Part shown: in pieces, positions 17,467 through 25,450 of the stretch
Numbering within the stretch: position 1 is the stretch's first letter
How the letters are laid out: every line of letters starts with the position of its first letter
From: Nitrospira sp.
GTDB lineage: Bacteria; Nitrospirota; Nitrospiria; Nitrospirales; Nitrospiraceae
Assembly: GCA_016788885.1 (NCBI GenBank)
Contig: JAEURX010000075.1
Location: 1 to 64,000 of the forward strand
Direction: 5' to 3'
DNA: 64,000 nt
Notes under the pieces: generated by a model
The model's database searches: none
The model's input: only the letters and a program-made list of their open reading frames with translations
What the model was told of the DNA's origin: nothing
Program-made: the position numbers and the translations under genes

Positions 17467-17985
17467 TCAGCTATGGGCCGCGGGCAACCAGGGCAATCGG
17501 CAAATTCCACAACGGCCTGGTTCCGTCGTCGCGGGGGAGCCGGTCGAATCCCAGCTCGCATAGATCCATGACTCCCTCTGCCCGCATCCCCGACTGCTCA
17601 TGCTCACACCGGCACACTTTTCCATCACAAACAACGACGGACGCGATCCCTGTCCCGGCACACCGGACGGCAGGGATTCCACCACGAAGACCGTCCCCAC
17701 CGGGAAAGACTCGGAATCGGTCGTCAGCAAGGCCTTTGGGCACACGTAGAACCGCAGCTGCTGCGCACCCTCCCGCGACTCGACAACCGACGCCAGGCTC
17801 GGCCAGGCTCGATACCCGAAAGGAATCAACAGCCCGGCGGCCGGAGGAGCCGGCGACCACCCTTGGCTGATGTCCAGCGCCAGCGCTAACAACCGCACCA
17901 CCGCCACATTCAGTCCCGCCTCGTCGAGCGGCATCCCGACGATGTCCATTCGAGAGGGCACTGTCACTGCATGACTCACCGGCAT
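17467..17985 (-). CDS. Cytochrome P460-related protein that has lost the heme motif
   Basis: A 172-residue protein related to the P460 family and to the true P460 encoded at 19475-20017. The shared landmarks are in order: RAWPSL, FYVCPKA, FPVGT (94-98), FVMEK (119-123), WIYASWDSTG and the C-terminal CGICR (159-163), where the paralogue has CRACH. The His that ligates the heme is Arg here, so covalent c-type heme binding as in P460 is not expected. There is also no signal peptide, so it would stay in the cytoplasm. The start at 17985 is set by AAGGAAGG 9 nt upstream. It may be a degenerating duplicate or a protein with a new role. Confidence 0.7.
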   Translation of the reverse strand: MPVSHAVTVPSRMDIVGMPLDEAGLNVAVVRLLALALDISQGWSPAPPAAGLLIPFGYRAWPSLASVVESREGAQQLRFYVCPKALLTTDSESFPVGTVFVVESLPSGVPGQGSRPSLFVMEKCAGVSMSSRGCGQRESWIYASWDSTGSPATTEPGRCGICRLPWLPAAHS

Positions 17986-18016
17986 GACACACCTTCCTTT
18001 CTGATCATCTCGACGG

Positions 18017-19174
18017 TTACCGCCGGATTTCACCGACCATCGGGCCCTGGCGACGCCCTGCCCCGTGCTTGACCGCTTCGGACTGCATTCGTGCGCGAAT
18101 CGACGCAGCCCGCGCCGCGAATAACCCCGCTTCCACCGGCTGCCCCAAGAGATCGAGCACCCGTGCATACCGGTCCGCCAACAACCCGACGGTGGGATGA
18201 TGTAACCCAAGTTGTTGCTGCTGAATGACCAGCGCCCGCTGGTAGAGGAGCTGCGCCTGCATCCACAGCCCCTGCTCGTCCGCGAGAAACGCCATGTTGC
18301 CGGTGATCGTGCCGGTCAAGGAGGCCTGCGGACCGGACACTCGTTCGGCAATCTCGAGGGCCTCGCCGAACAAACGTTGCGCATCGGCATACAACCCTTC
18401 GGCCTGATAGAGACACGCGGCGTTGTTCAATCCCATCGCTACGGCGGGATGCTCGCTGCCGAAGCGCAGCCGGCGCACTTGCAAGGCTCGTTCATAAAAT
18501 GGTTCCGCCCACACATACAGCCCGCGCCCCTTGTACAAGGCGGCCAGGTTATTGAGCACCGGCCCCAGTTCGACATGCTCAGGCCCGTGCGCCTGCTCCA
18601 TCAGCGTGAGCGCGAGCTGGTAGGACGATTCGGCGGCCGTCTCCCGCCCTTGCTTGCGATAGAGCTCCGCCAGGTTGTTCAGGCTGACCGCGACGTCGGG
18701 ATGCGCCGCGCCCAGCGTCTTGCGTTCAATCGCCAACACCCGCTCGTACAGAGGTTCCGCCGCGGTCCAATCGCCCTTGGCATGGGCGATTTCAGCCAGA
18801 TTGTTCAACGCCGCGGCCACATCCTCGTGCTCGGAGCCCAAGCGCGCTTCCCAAATGCCGAGTGCCCGCGCATAGAGTGATTCCGCCTCCGTCAGCCGCC
18901 CCTGGTCGTGATACAGCAACCCCAGATGATTCGCGGCCAACGCCACTCGAGCGTCATCGGCCCGCCCCTGCTCGGCCTCCCACAATGCCTGCGTCAGAAG
19001 GGTCTCGGCCTCGGCGTAGTGTGCCGCGTCCCTAGCCTGTACCCCCGCCTCGAAGCGCTGCCTCCACGCATCCGGTTCCGCGGCGTCGAGCCCGTTCATG
19101 CCTCCGAACAGGGTCCACGCAAGCAGGCTGACAAGTCCCAGGCGACACCACCGCTGCTTCATCCGATTGCCCAT
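18017..19174 (-). CDS. Secreted TPR (kinesin-light-chain type) repeat protein
   Basis: A 385-residue protein with a signal peptide (about 1-31, ending GLDAAEP) followed by about seven tetratricopeptide repeats of 42 residues. Their recurrent pattern is LYERVLAIERKTLGAAHPDVAVSLNNLAELY-like, that is the kinesin-light-chain type used for protein binding. Such proteins act as scaffolds. It lies between the P460 gene and the P460-like gene, and an 87-bp repeat lies just before its start. A longer start at 19255 runs into that repeat and is less likely. The function in this group is not known; a periplasmic assembly factor for P460 would be a guess. Confidence 0.82.
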   Translation of the reverse strand: MGNRMKQRWCRLGLVSLLAWTLFGGMNGLDAAEPDAWRQRFEAGVQARDAAHYAEAETLLTQALWEAEQGRADDARVALAANHLGLLYHDQGRLTEAESLYARALGIWEARLGSEHEDVAAALNNLAEIAHAKGDWTAAEPLYERVLAIERKTLGAAHPDVAVSLNNLAELYRKQGRETAAESSYQLALTLMEQAHGPEHVELGPVLNNLAALYKGRGLYVWAEPFYERALQVRRLRFGSEHPAVAMGLNNAACLYQAEGLYADAQRLFGEALEIAERVSGPQASLTGTITGNMAFLADEQGLWMQAQLLYQRALVIQQQQLGLHHPTVGLLADRYARVLDLLGQPVEAGLFAARAASIRARMQSEAVKHGAGRRQGPMVGEIRR

Positions 19175-19254
19175 GATGGTCGATTCCCTCCCTACGCTCG
19201 CTCGACTCCGATTCATCTCGTCACGTGTTTCTGATTCGGTACCCGCGGCCACCA

Positions 19255-19341
19255 CCCCGAGGGGCCGGGGTGAAGGGGGAGGCCGTCCCTTTCACCCCGG
19301 GGAGACAGATCCTGAAGAAGGGTGCACAACCTCAGGATCCG
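19255..19341 (-). repeat. 87-bp direct repeat, copy A
   Basis: 83 of 87 positions match the copy at 20069-20155, in the same orientation. On the minus strand it can form two stem-loops: an 8-bp stem (GATCCTGA with TCAGGATC, 16-nt loop) and a 10-bp stem (CCGGGGTGAA with TTCACCCCGG, 16-nt loop), and a small CCCC/GGGG stem at the end. It lies directly before the TPR gene. Confidence 0.85.
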
Positions 19342-19474
19342 AGGGAACCGATACAAGACCGGAGAAGGTGGGGAGCGGCCAACCACCGCCCCCCGACGGG
19401 TGTCCTGCGAGGAGGTAGGTCAAGACCCGCACACAGGCCACGCACGTTCACATCCCACCGGTCGATGCCACGCG

Positions 19475-20017
19475 CTAGTGCGCCTTCTGGCTTTGCGCGC
19501 AAAACTCGTCCACCCGGTGCACATAATCTTTCTGCGCCAGCGGCGCATGACAGGCCCGACATTTCGTGAAATCTTCGGCCAGACGCGTTCCATCCGAGCC
19601 ATAGGCACCAAACACCCAGTTGCCATTCTTGAGATGGTCCGGCACGTCCTGGCCCCATCCGTCGTTCTTTTCCATGACGAACACTTTCGCCAGACTGCCC
19701 TTGATCAATTTCCCCTCTGCGCCCTTCACAAGCATCTCGCCATCGGTCTTGGCCTTGTACAGCTCCATCACCAACCTGGTACCGTTTGGAAATGAACCGG
19801 TCGGACAGGCCTTGGTGCCACCGGGACTCACGTAGAGCTCCCGCACCTGTTTCGTATCCTCCCGTTGCACCTCGCTCAAGAACTTCGGCCAACTCACGTA
19901 GTCGGCGGGAAGGGCGATCTCGCCGTCCTTGGGGGACGCAGCTATCGCCACGTCTCCAACCAGCCCAGACCACCCGAGACTCACACAGACCGCAACCACG
20001 CCTATCGGCTTGATCAT
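19475..20017 (-). CDS. Cytochrome P460 family c-type cytochrome
   Basis: Periplasmic heme protein of 180 residues. A signal peptide (about 1-27, ending AIAA) is followed by the P460 fold: YVSWPKFLSEV, FPNGTRLVMELYKAK, KVFVMEK, NWVFGAYGSDG and a C-terminal CRACH (153-157) that binds heme covalently. P460 of Nitrosomonas europaea oxidises hydroxylamine to nitrous oxide and has a lysine-heme crosslink; I cannot say which Lys here (88 or 90 are candidates) would play this role. Substrate could be hydroxylamine or NO. The start follows GAGGAG 7 nt upstream. The gene is flanked on both sides by an 87-bp direct repeat, and a divergent paralogue lies two genes downstream. Confidence 0.88.
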   Translation of the reverse strand: MIKPIGVVAVCVSLGWSGLVGDVAIAASPKDGEIALPADYVSWPKFLSEVQREDTKQVRELYVSPGGTKACPTGSFPNGTRLVMELYKAKTDGEMLVKGAEGKLIKGSLAKVFVMEKNDGWGQDVPDHLKNGNWVFGAYGSDGTRLAEDFTKCRACHAPLAQKDYVHRVDEFCAQSQKAH

Positions 20018-20068
20018 GACGCGTCTCCTCTCCGCACGACCGGCACTCCGTTCACATCTCGCGATTGG

Positions 20069-20155
20069 CCCCGAAGGGCCGGGGTGAAGGGGGAGGCCGT
20101 CCCATTCACCCCGGGGAGGCAGATCCTGAAGAAGGGTGCACAACCCCAGGATCCG
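20069..20155 (-). repeat. 87-bp direct repeat, copy B
   Basis: Near-identical to 19255-19341 (four differences). The long stem (CCGGGGTGAA with TTCACCCCGG) is intact and the first stem keeps 7 of 8 pairs. It lies between the HTH gene (stop at 20167) and the P460 start (20017). Confidence 0.85.
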
Positions 20156-20166
20156 TCACGATGCAC

Positions 20167-20412
20167 TTACCGTTTGGGCGATCGACGCCCGGTCAACGGC
20201 ACCACGTTCAGGTGCGGCGCAGATTCCGACGGACGCAGGTCGGTCCGTTGACCATCGACCAGTGCCATCACGGAGCGGCGAAAGACGCGCAAACTGCCGG
20301 TCCCGATTTTTGTGGCATCCAGCCGTCCTTCGTCGATCCAGCGATAGATCGTCCACTTGCTTACTTGCAGCAATTGGGCAACATCTTTGACCCGCAAGAG
20401 CGGCTGATCCAT
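20167..20412 (-). CDS. Small excisionase/MerR-type helix-turn-helix protein
   Basis: An 81-residue DNA-binding protein. The N-terminal winged HTH (LLRVKDVAQLLQVSKWTIYR, WIDEGRLDATKIG, GSLRVFR) is of the excisionase/BldC type; a basic tail follows. A close paralogue is encoded at 56006-56200, next to another receptor group. Despite the family name there is no phage integrase nearby, so a role as a local transcription factor is more likely. The ATG at 20412 has AGAGG upstream. It is the gene after the RAPP small protein at 20773 and may be under its control, and it stands before P460. Confidence 0.85.
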   Translation of the reverse strand: MDQPLLRVKDVAQLLQVSKWTIYRWIDEGRLDATKIGTGSLRVFRRSVMALVDGQRTDLRPSESAPHLNVVPLTGRRSPKR

Positions 20413-20772
20413 CACACACCTCTCGAAACCGTGGCGGTGGAGTGGAGCGGTAGTACAACCGCTCCAGCCCCGGCGACAGGAAGGGGCACGAACCTTCAGA
20501 GATCACCGGGTCCACCATACTCGATACCTATCAACCACGTGCACTTCCCGCGTGGGGGCCGGCAGCGGAGGTCACAGGGATGGCGCCTGCGCTGCCGGAA
20601 GGTTCGAGGTGGAGGGCAGTCCGACCTCGAACGCAGAAGCATCGAGCGAATAGCTCGGGCCAAACGCCCGATGGCAGCGGCTCACGCGGTGAGGTCCCAT
20701 TCCAGGTTTCGACCCGAACGGCCCCACTCTCAACAATGTTGTGAAGACAACGCGACGCGCGCCCCGCCCGAA
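20413..20772 (-). other. Untranslated gap between a RAPP small ORF and the HTH gene, with two hairpins
   Basis: No convincing gene. Two perfect hairpins are present: 9-bp stem 20443-20451 with 20458-20466 (6-nt loop, about 30 nt before the HTH start) and 8-bp stem 20603-20610 with 20624-20631. If the upstream small ORF works like CruR, this long leader is where Rho-dependent termination would occur; that is inference. Confidence 0.45.
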
Positions 20773-21105
20773 CTATCCCCTCACGGAGATCGGCGGTGCA
20801 CGGGCATGCAGGGACGAAGGATCCCCGGAGGTCAGGAGGAGCGGAGAAGAGATCACTGGCTGAGTTTGCGTCACCCAGACCGTCCCCGCATCACCCTGAG
20901 AAATCGGGCCGACATCTGATGTCGCCTGACAGGCCCAGGAGCAGAGGCTGGAATGGGTGTCGGTATCGGAGTGCTGATGATGACCGTCCGACGGCGAGGC
21001 GTGGGCAAAGGAGCAGCCCGGCGCCACGAGAGCCAACGCCATATACACGCAGACGATTCCGAGTGCGAGGCCAGCGACAGTGGTGTGGGTGGTTCGTCGG
21101 TTCAT
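20773..21105 (-). CDS. RAPP-ended Cys/His small protein, CSWAC class (candidate arrest-type upstream ORF)
   Basis: A 110-residue protein. A hydrophobic N-terminal segment (about 9-30) is followed by a His-rich stretch (DGHHQHSDTDTH), a CxxxC motif (CSWAC) and, five codons before the stop, RAPP (codons at 20791-20802). The same CSW/AW-C layout is found at 58696-59016 and 62107-62418. By analogy with CruR of Bordetella pertussis, nascent RAPP may stall the ribosome until metal binding to the thiols changes the chain. What lies downstream here is not a receptor but the HTH and P460 genes, 360 bp away. A repeat-box promoter lies about 27 bp upstream. Confidence 0.82.
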   Translation of the reverse strand: MNRRTTHTTVAGLALGIVCVYMALALVAPGCSFAHASPSDGHHQHSDTDTHSSLCSWACQATSDVGPISQGDAGTVWVTQTQPVISSPLLLTSGDPSSLHARAPPISVRG

Positions 21106-21131
21106 GGTCTGAAAGTTCTCACCTGGCCTAT

Positions 21132-21185
21132 CAAGTACGCCGTTCCGCAGAAGTTGTCTACCGACGGATGCTCATGCTTGCTACA
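21132..21185 (-). promoter_or_regulatory. Repeat-box promoter of the RAPP/HTH/P460 unit
   Basis: Minus strand from 21185: units TGTAGCAAGC and ATGAGCATCC, then GTCGGTAGAC. TAGACA (21155-21160) as -35 and TACTTG (21132-21137) as -10 are 17 bp apart. The predicted leader before the small ORF is about 20 nt. Confidence 0.6.
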
Positions 21186-21207
21186 CAATGTGAGTCGCGC
21201 TCCATTT

Positions 21208-22488
21208 TCATGGCCGCACCCCGGTCGCGGCCTGAACGATGGGGAATTGTGCACGGCGAGAATGGGCCATCGCCTTCGAACGGCGTTTTTTGGCCCAAAG
21301 GTATACACCCGTCACGGAAAGCATCACCACCACCCACCCCAAAAAACAGACGAACATGCGATAGGGCAGACCGAAGACATTGGCCATGTGCAAGGCATAG
21401 AGCCAGTTGCTGATGGTGTTGCCCGCATATTGGCCGCGCGGCAGCAGCGCGAGTCGTAGCGCGCCAGTGTCGGCATCGAACCACACTTGCGTGGTGTATC
21501 GACGCGGACGGTCGTCGATTTCTCGATCACTCTCCACTTGATACTGATAGACCCCGAATTCCCGATACAACCGCAACCCCACCGGCCGGCGCACCGTCAA
21601 TCCCGCCTGCGCAACGTGCGCCGCCATCAACCGCTCTCCGACTGCTTGCGCATCCAGCCAATTCAATCTCGGCTGCTCCATCGGAATGGGACGTGGTCGA
21701 AATTCCGTCCAGTAAGGGCGATACTCGCAAAGCGCACGGGTGGTCCAGGTGTACACCGTGTCCCACAAGTTCATGTAAACACTCGACCAGGCGAAGATCA
21801 GCAGCGCCGCCCACAGCCACAAACCGCCGGCCCGGTGGAGGTCAAAGTTGACGCGATGGGCATTGCCGGGCTTGATGATCCAGGCTCGCTTCCAGCGCGC
21901 CCACCAGTTCGCGTCGCCGGACGCCGGCTGCCTATGCGCCTGTGTTTTACGAGGCCGCCGGGCCGGGAAGGTCAGATACAACCCGACAAAACAATCCAGC
22001 GTCCACACCAAGGCACAGATTCCCAGAATCCAGACACCCGGCATGTCCAGTGCTAACGCATAGTGCAACGCGTAGACGAAAGACATGAGGCCGGTCCATC
22101 CGTTCAGCAGCGAGCCCCACCGAATCCGGTCGAGCACGGCGCCCGTCGCCGGGTCGAGCAGGACATAATCGTAGCCCAGCTCGAACAACTTGCCGGTAGC
22201 CGGATCAAGCCGAGGCTCCACCCAGGCGGAGCTCGCGCCGTCGAAGCCCTGCAACGACAACTGCTGGACGCGCAATCGTGGCTCGGCCCTCTCCAGTTTC
22301 TCGGCCAGCGCGCCGGCGCCCATCCACACGGCCGGATCGCGCTCCGAATACCAGTGTGGATGGACGAGTCGCTCAAGCTCCGGATAAAACGCCAGCAGAC
22401 TTCCCGTTAGGCCGACCACAATCAAAAAGCCCGCCATGGCCAATCCGGCCCAACGATGGAGTCGTACCCAGAACGGTCTGGTGAACAT
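21208..22488 (-). CDS. PepSY-associated membrane protein (PiuB/FoxB-like siderophore reductase)
   Basis: A 426-residue inner-membrane protein with an N-terminal helix (LHRWAGLAMAGFLIVVGLTGS, LAFYPELERL) and a large periplasmic region. Further membrane helices follow, with the last one in YRMFVCFLGWVVVMLSVTGVYLWAKKRR. This is the PepSY_TM layout of PiuB and of FoxB, a heme-containing reductase that releases iron from siderophores. Conserved His in HRWAG, HYAL and LHMAN are candidate heme ligands. It follows the TBDR gene by 28 bp, so receptor and reductase form one import unit. The other three PepSY proteins in the window share a different ending (HSGQxFGxxGR). The start has AAAGGAG upstream. 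Confidence 0.9.
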   Translation of the reverse strand: MFTRPFWVRLHRWAGLAMAGFLIVVGLTGSLLAFYPELERLVHPHWYSERDPAVWMGAGALAEKLERAEPRLRVQQLSLQGFDGASSAWVEPRLDPATGKLFELGYDYVLLDPATGAVLDRIRWGSLLNGWTGLMSFVYALHYALALDMPGVWILGICALVWTLDCFVGLYLTFPARRPRKTQAHRQPASGDANWWARWKRAWIIKPGNAHRVNFDLHRAGGLWLWAALLIFAWSSVYMNLWDTVYTWTTRALCEYRPYWTEFRPRPIPMEQPRLNWLDAQAVGERLMAAHVAQAGLTVRRPVGLRLYREFGVYQYQVESDREIDDRPRRYTTQVWFDADTGALRLALLPRGQYAGNTISNWLYALHMANVFGLPYRMFVCFLGWVVVMLSVTGVYLWAKKRRSKAMAHSRRAQFPIVQAATGVRP

Positions 22489-22516
22489 ACCGGCTCCTTT
22501 CTGCAGCGGCCTGCAT

Positions 22517-24904
22517 TTAGAACTCCATTCGAATTGTGCCGAACGCCATGAGGGGCTGTGCGGCAAACAGGCCAAACCGCGGCAACCGCTGGTTGTAGAA
22601 GATATCGGTCCCGTCGAAGTACTTCGTATTCGTCAGATTGCGCAGGTTGAGTTGAGCCGTCAGGCGCCGGCCACCAACCATGGCGGTGTAACTCGTCATG
22701 GCATCCAGCCTGTAATACGCGGGCAGATTGAACGTGTTTTCCCGATCTCCAGACACCGCGCTGGCCGCCGAGACGCCTCCACCGACCCGCCAGCCCAATC
22801 CGCCCTCGCCACCGAAGTGATACACAAGAAAGACTCGCCCACTATGCGACGGCACATTGTCCAGCCGATTACCCTGCAGGCCGCTGTCGTCCCGCGTGAC
22901 CTTGGTATCGAGATACGCGTACGTCACGATTAGATCCAGTTGCGTGGTCACCGCACCAAGAAGGTCAACTTCGACACCCTGACTGCGCGCTTGGCCGACC
23001 GCCCTAGCGTCGGTGGGATCCGGAGTGGTCAGATCCGGTGTCAGGATGTTCTTCTTGATCAAATGAAACAGGGCCACGGTGGCCGAGAATCCCTGGAACA
23101 GCTCGGTCTTGGTGCCCACTTCGAACTGCTCACCACTCTCGGGAGGCAGCGCCTCCCCAGTCGCCGAGCGACCGTTGTTGGCACCGAAGGATTTTGAATA
23201 GCTCGCGTATGTACTCAACTGCGCGGTCCATTGATACAGGATCCCGGCGCGCGGACTGAACTGCTCGTCCGTTCTCACGAATCGTCCGTGGCGATCGGTG
23301 ATGGCCTCCTCGCGAGAGACGTCACTGTTGCCCTGCCCGACTTCGGCATGGTCGTATCGTCCTCCGAGCAAGACATGCAACTTGCCAAAGAGGGTGATCT
23401 GATCCTGAACATAGACGCCAGCCTGTTTCACGAGAGACGAGGCAAAACTTCGAAACCCAGCCCCGTTTAAGGCCTCGTCATAGGCCGAGGTCGGAACGCT
23501 GCCATACACAGGGTTGAAAATATTGATGGGGAAATTCGAAAGGCCCTCCGCATAGCTATAGTCGTAGGCATCATGCAGGTAGTCCACGCCGACCAGGACC
23601 TGATGCTTCGCGCCCAGCGCATCAAACTTCCCCTTGAGATCCAGGTTGGTCGCGTAGGTGGTGCTCATGAGCTTCTGGAACTGCGTGGTGCGGTCCAGCA
23701 CCCCGGTCGCGTCGTCCAGCGCCGTGGCGAAGACGTTCAGCTTTTTCATGCTGCCTTTACTGAACAGAAAGCGGCTGGTGAGCGACCAATTTTGGTTGAA
23801 CCGGTGGGTCAGGTCGTAACCGAGGTTGAAATTGCCGGTCCAGTCGCGGGGATCGTTGGCTTCCTGGAACGACCGGTGAAGCGCGAGCGGCGCCGGGCGA
23901 TTGCCGAGAGCCGGAAAGATCGTATCGCTCTGCGCATCGTTCCTCAAATACTGCAGGTCGATGACCAGATCGGTCCGATCGGTCGGCTTGAAGGCTAGGA
24001 CCGGCGCGAGAAACACCCGCCGCCCGCCCTGAAAATCTCGAAACGAGCCATAGTCCTGATAGGCGCCCGACAATCGGTAGCCGATCGTGCCGGACTGATT
24101 CAACGGTCCGGTCGCATCCCAGACCGTTCGATAGTGATCATAGGAGCCGAATTCCTGCTCCAGCTTGTAATATGGTGTCGCGAGGGGACGTTTGGTGACG
24201 AGGTTGATCAACCCGCCCGGCTCCGCTCGCCCGAACAGCACGGAGGCCGGCCCTTTCAGCACCTCCACCCGTTCGAGGTTCGCGGTCTCATGAATCCCTG
24301 GGTTGGAGCCAAGGCCGCCCGCCAAGGTCAGACCGTTGCGGAAGACATGGAGACTGTTAACCCCCCGCAACTTGTAGACATACCCTTCGACGTCATTGTT
24401 GTTGGAGCGCACTCCGCTCACGTTCTGCAAGGCATCCTGCAGTCGATTCACCCGCTGATCCTGCAGGACCTGCTTCGGAACCACCTGCACGGCCATCGGC
24501 GTTTCCATCAGCGGAGTATCAGTCTTCGTCGCCGTAAAGGCTGAATCCACGGCATACGACTCGCGCTGTGCGGTCACGATCACAGGCTTGGCTTCGATCA
24601 CCGGGATGTCTCCCGCCTCCTGAAGCCCCTCGGATCGAGCGACCTCCACCGGCAAAACCGGCAAGGGCAGAGGCGCCGAGGGAGCGGTTGTCTGCGATGG
24701 AATCTGTTCGGCTTGCGGAGCAGGATCAACGCGATCTGCCGGCTCGACGATGCCTGCCTGACTTTGCGGCGCTGGCGCCGGTTGGACATGGGGTCCGATG
24801 CAGGCAGAGAGCATGGGAAGAAGGACAATGACGGCAGCCGTCACCGAACGGCCTCGACTGATACCGGTGAACTCACGGGGCAGAGACATGACTGAACACA
24901 ACAT
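22517..24904 (-). CDS. TonB-dependent siderophore receptor with lipobox-like N-terminus
   Basis: A 795-residue outer-membrane receptor of the siderophore type (FhuE/FoxA-like): plug with ETPMAVQVVPKQVLQDQ, GPASVLFGRAEPGGLINLVTKRP, and a barrel ending in F. The leader ends in LPMLSAC (Cys35), a good lipobox, and is followed by a Pro/Ala/Gln-rich linker of about 70 residues before the TonB-box-like DIPVIEAKPVIVTA. The receptor at 39509-41923 shares the same CIGPHV start. So these two may be lipid-anchored before the barrel begins, which is unusual. The start at 24904 follows AGGAG. The RAPP small gene stands 95 bp upstream, the PepSY gene 28 bp downstream. Confidence 0.9.
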   Translation of the reverse strand: MLCSVMSLPREFTGISRGRSVTAAVIVLLPMLSACIGPHVQPAPAPQSQAGIVEPADRVDPAPQAEQIPSQTTAPSAPLPLPVLPVEVARSEGLQEAGDIPVIEAKPVIVTAQRESYAVDSAFTATKTDTPLMETPMAVQVVPKQVLQDQRVNRLQDALQNVSGVRSNNNDVEGYVYKLRGVNSLHVFRNGLTLAGGLGSNPGIHETANLERVEVLKGPASVLFGRAEPGGLINLVTKRPLATPYYKLEQEFGSYDHYRTVWDATGPLNQSGTIGYRLSGAYQDYGSFRDFQGGRRVFLAPVLAFKPTDRTDLVIDLQYLRNDAQSDTIFPALGNRPAPLALHRSFQEANDPRDWTGNFNLGYDLTHRFNQNWSLTSRFLFSKGSMKKLNVFATALDDATGVLDRTTQFQKLMSTTYATNLDLKGKFDALGAKHQVLVGVDYLHDAYDYSYAEGLSNFPINIFNPVYGSVPTSAYDEALNGAGFRSFASSLVKQAGVYVQDQITLFGKLHVLLGGRYDHAEVGQGNSDVSREEAITDRHGRFVRTDEQFSPRAGILYQWTAQLSTYASYSKSFGANNGRSATGEALPPESGEQFEVGTKTELFQGFSATVALFHLIKKNILTPDLTTPDPTDARAVGQARSQGVEVDLLGAVTTQLDLIVTYAYLDTKVTRDDSGLQGNRLDNVPSHSGRVFLVYHFGGEGGLGWRVGGGVSAASAVSGDRENTFNLPAYYRLDAMTSYTAMVGGRRLTAQLNLRNLTNTKYFDGTDIFYNQRLPRFGLFAAQPLMAFGTIRMEF

Positions 24905-24999
24905 CGTGATGCTCCTCGTTGATGCGAATGGGTCTGCGGCCAGAGCGAAGCCAGACTTCGCCCGAACAGCTGTCGGCCTCATATGGGCGAACCGGGGTG

Positions 25000-25347
25000 T
25001 TACGCGAGCATCAGCGCGGGAGGAGCACGGAGACTGTGCAGTGTGGCGGTGATCAGCTTCGGCGGTGGAGGTCGAAGCTTGCGGAGGTGGGGCAAGCGCG
25101 TGACGAGACACGCCGGCGGATGGGAACAATCAGAGGCAACGGCTTGAAGCGACGAGGCTTGCGGCGGATCTACCAAAGAGGTCGGATGAGGGCAGACCTC
25201 ATTGCAATGCTCTTCTTCTGGCGTCGTGACATAGTGTTCGGCGAGATCGACCGGGCTCCAGAGCGGCGGCAGGCCGACCCACCACCAGACCGGTAGGAGC
25301 AGGAGAAGCGCGACATACAATGTCCAGGATCGACGGAGGCGAGACAT
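25000..25347 (-). CDS. RAPP-ended small protein, EHC-xxx-C class, before a receptor gene
   Basis: A 115-residue protein. One hydrophobic segment (WTLYVALLLLLPVWWWVGL, 8-26) with several Trp is followed by EEHCNEVCPHP (CxxxC next to His), VDPPQAS, a Pro-rich stretch and RAPP five codons before the stop (25018-25029). The closest relative is the product of 49455-49787: they share the PxWWW/YWWM..LPP segment, EHC-xxx-CxHPxSxVDxPP and LRAPPxL. AGGAG 8 nt before the ATG gives a sure start. The receptor gene begins 95 bp downstream. Metal-controlled ribosome arrest at RAPP is inferred from CruR. Confidence 0.85.
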   Translation of the reverse strand: MSRLRRSWTLYVALLLLLPVWWWVGLPPLWSPVDLAEHYVTTPEEEHCNEVCPHPTSLVDPPQASSLQAVASDCSHPPACLVTRLPHLRKLRPPPPKLITATLHSLRAPPALMLA

Positions 25348-25367
25348 GAGACAGACTCCTGCGCGAG

Positions 25368-25421
25368 CTTATAACAGAGGCTCGCCAGCCTGCCTACGGA
25401 CGGGTACTCACGGCTGCTACA
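25368..25421 (-). promoter_or_regulatory. Repeat-box promoter of the receptor/PepSY unit
   Basis: Minus strand from 25421: TGTAGCAGCC, GTGAGTACCC, then GTCCGTAGGC. TAGGCA (25391-25396) as -35 and TATAAG (25368-25373) as -10 are 17 bp apart. The -10 is the best among the set; the start codon at 25347 is about 15 nt from the predicted transcript start. Confidence 0.65.
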
Positions 25422-25450
25422 GATTGTACAGTATGGGGCCCGAGCAGAAC

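Noticed and set aside
19475-20412. Excisionase-like HTH protein as a sign of a prophage or integrative element
   Set aside because: No integrase, attachment site or phage gene is nearby; the paralogue at 56006 is coupled to an amidohydrolase gene, so a local regulator is more likely.
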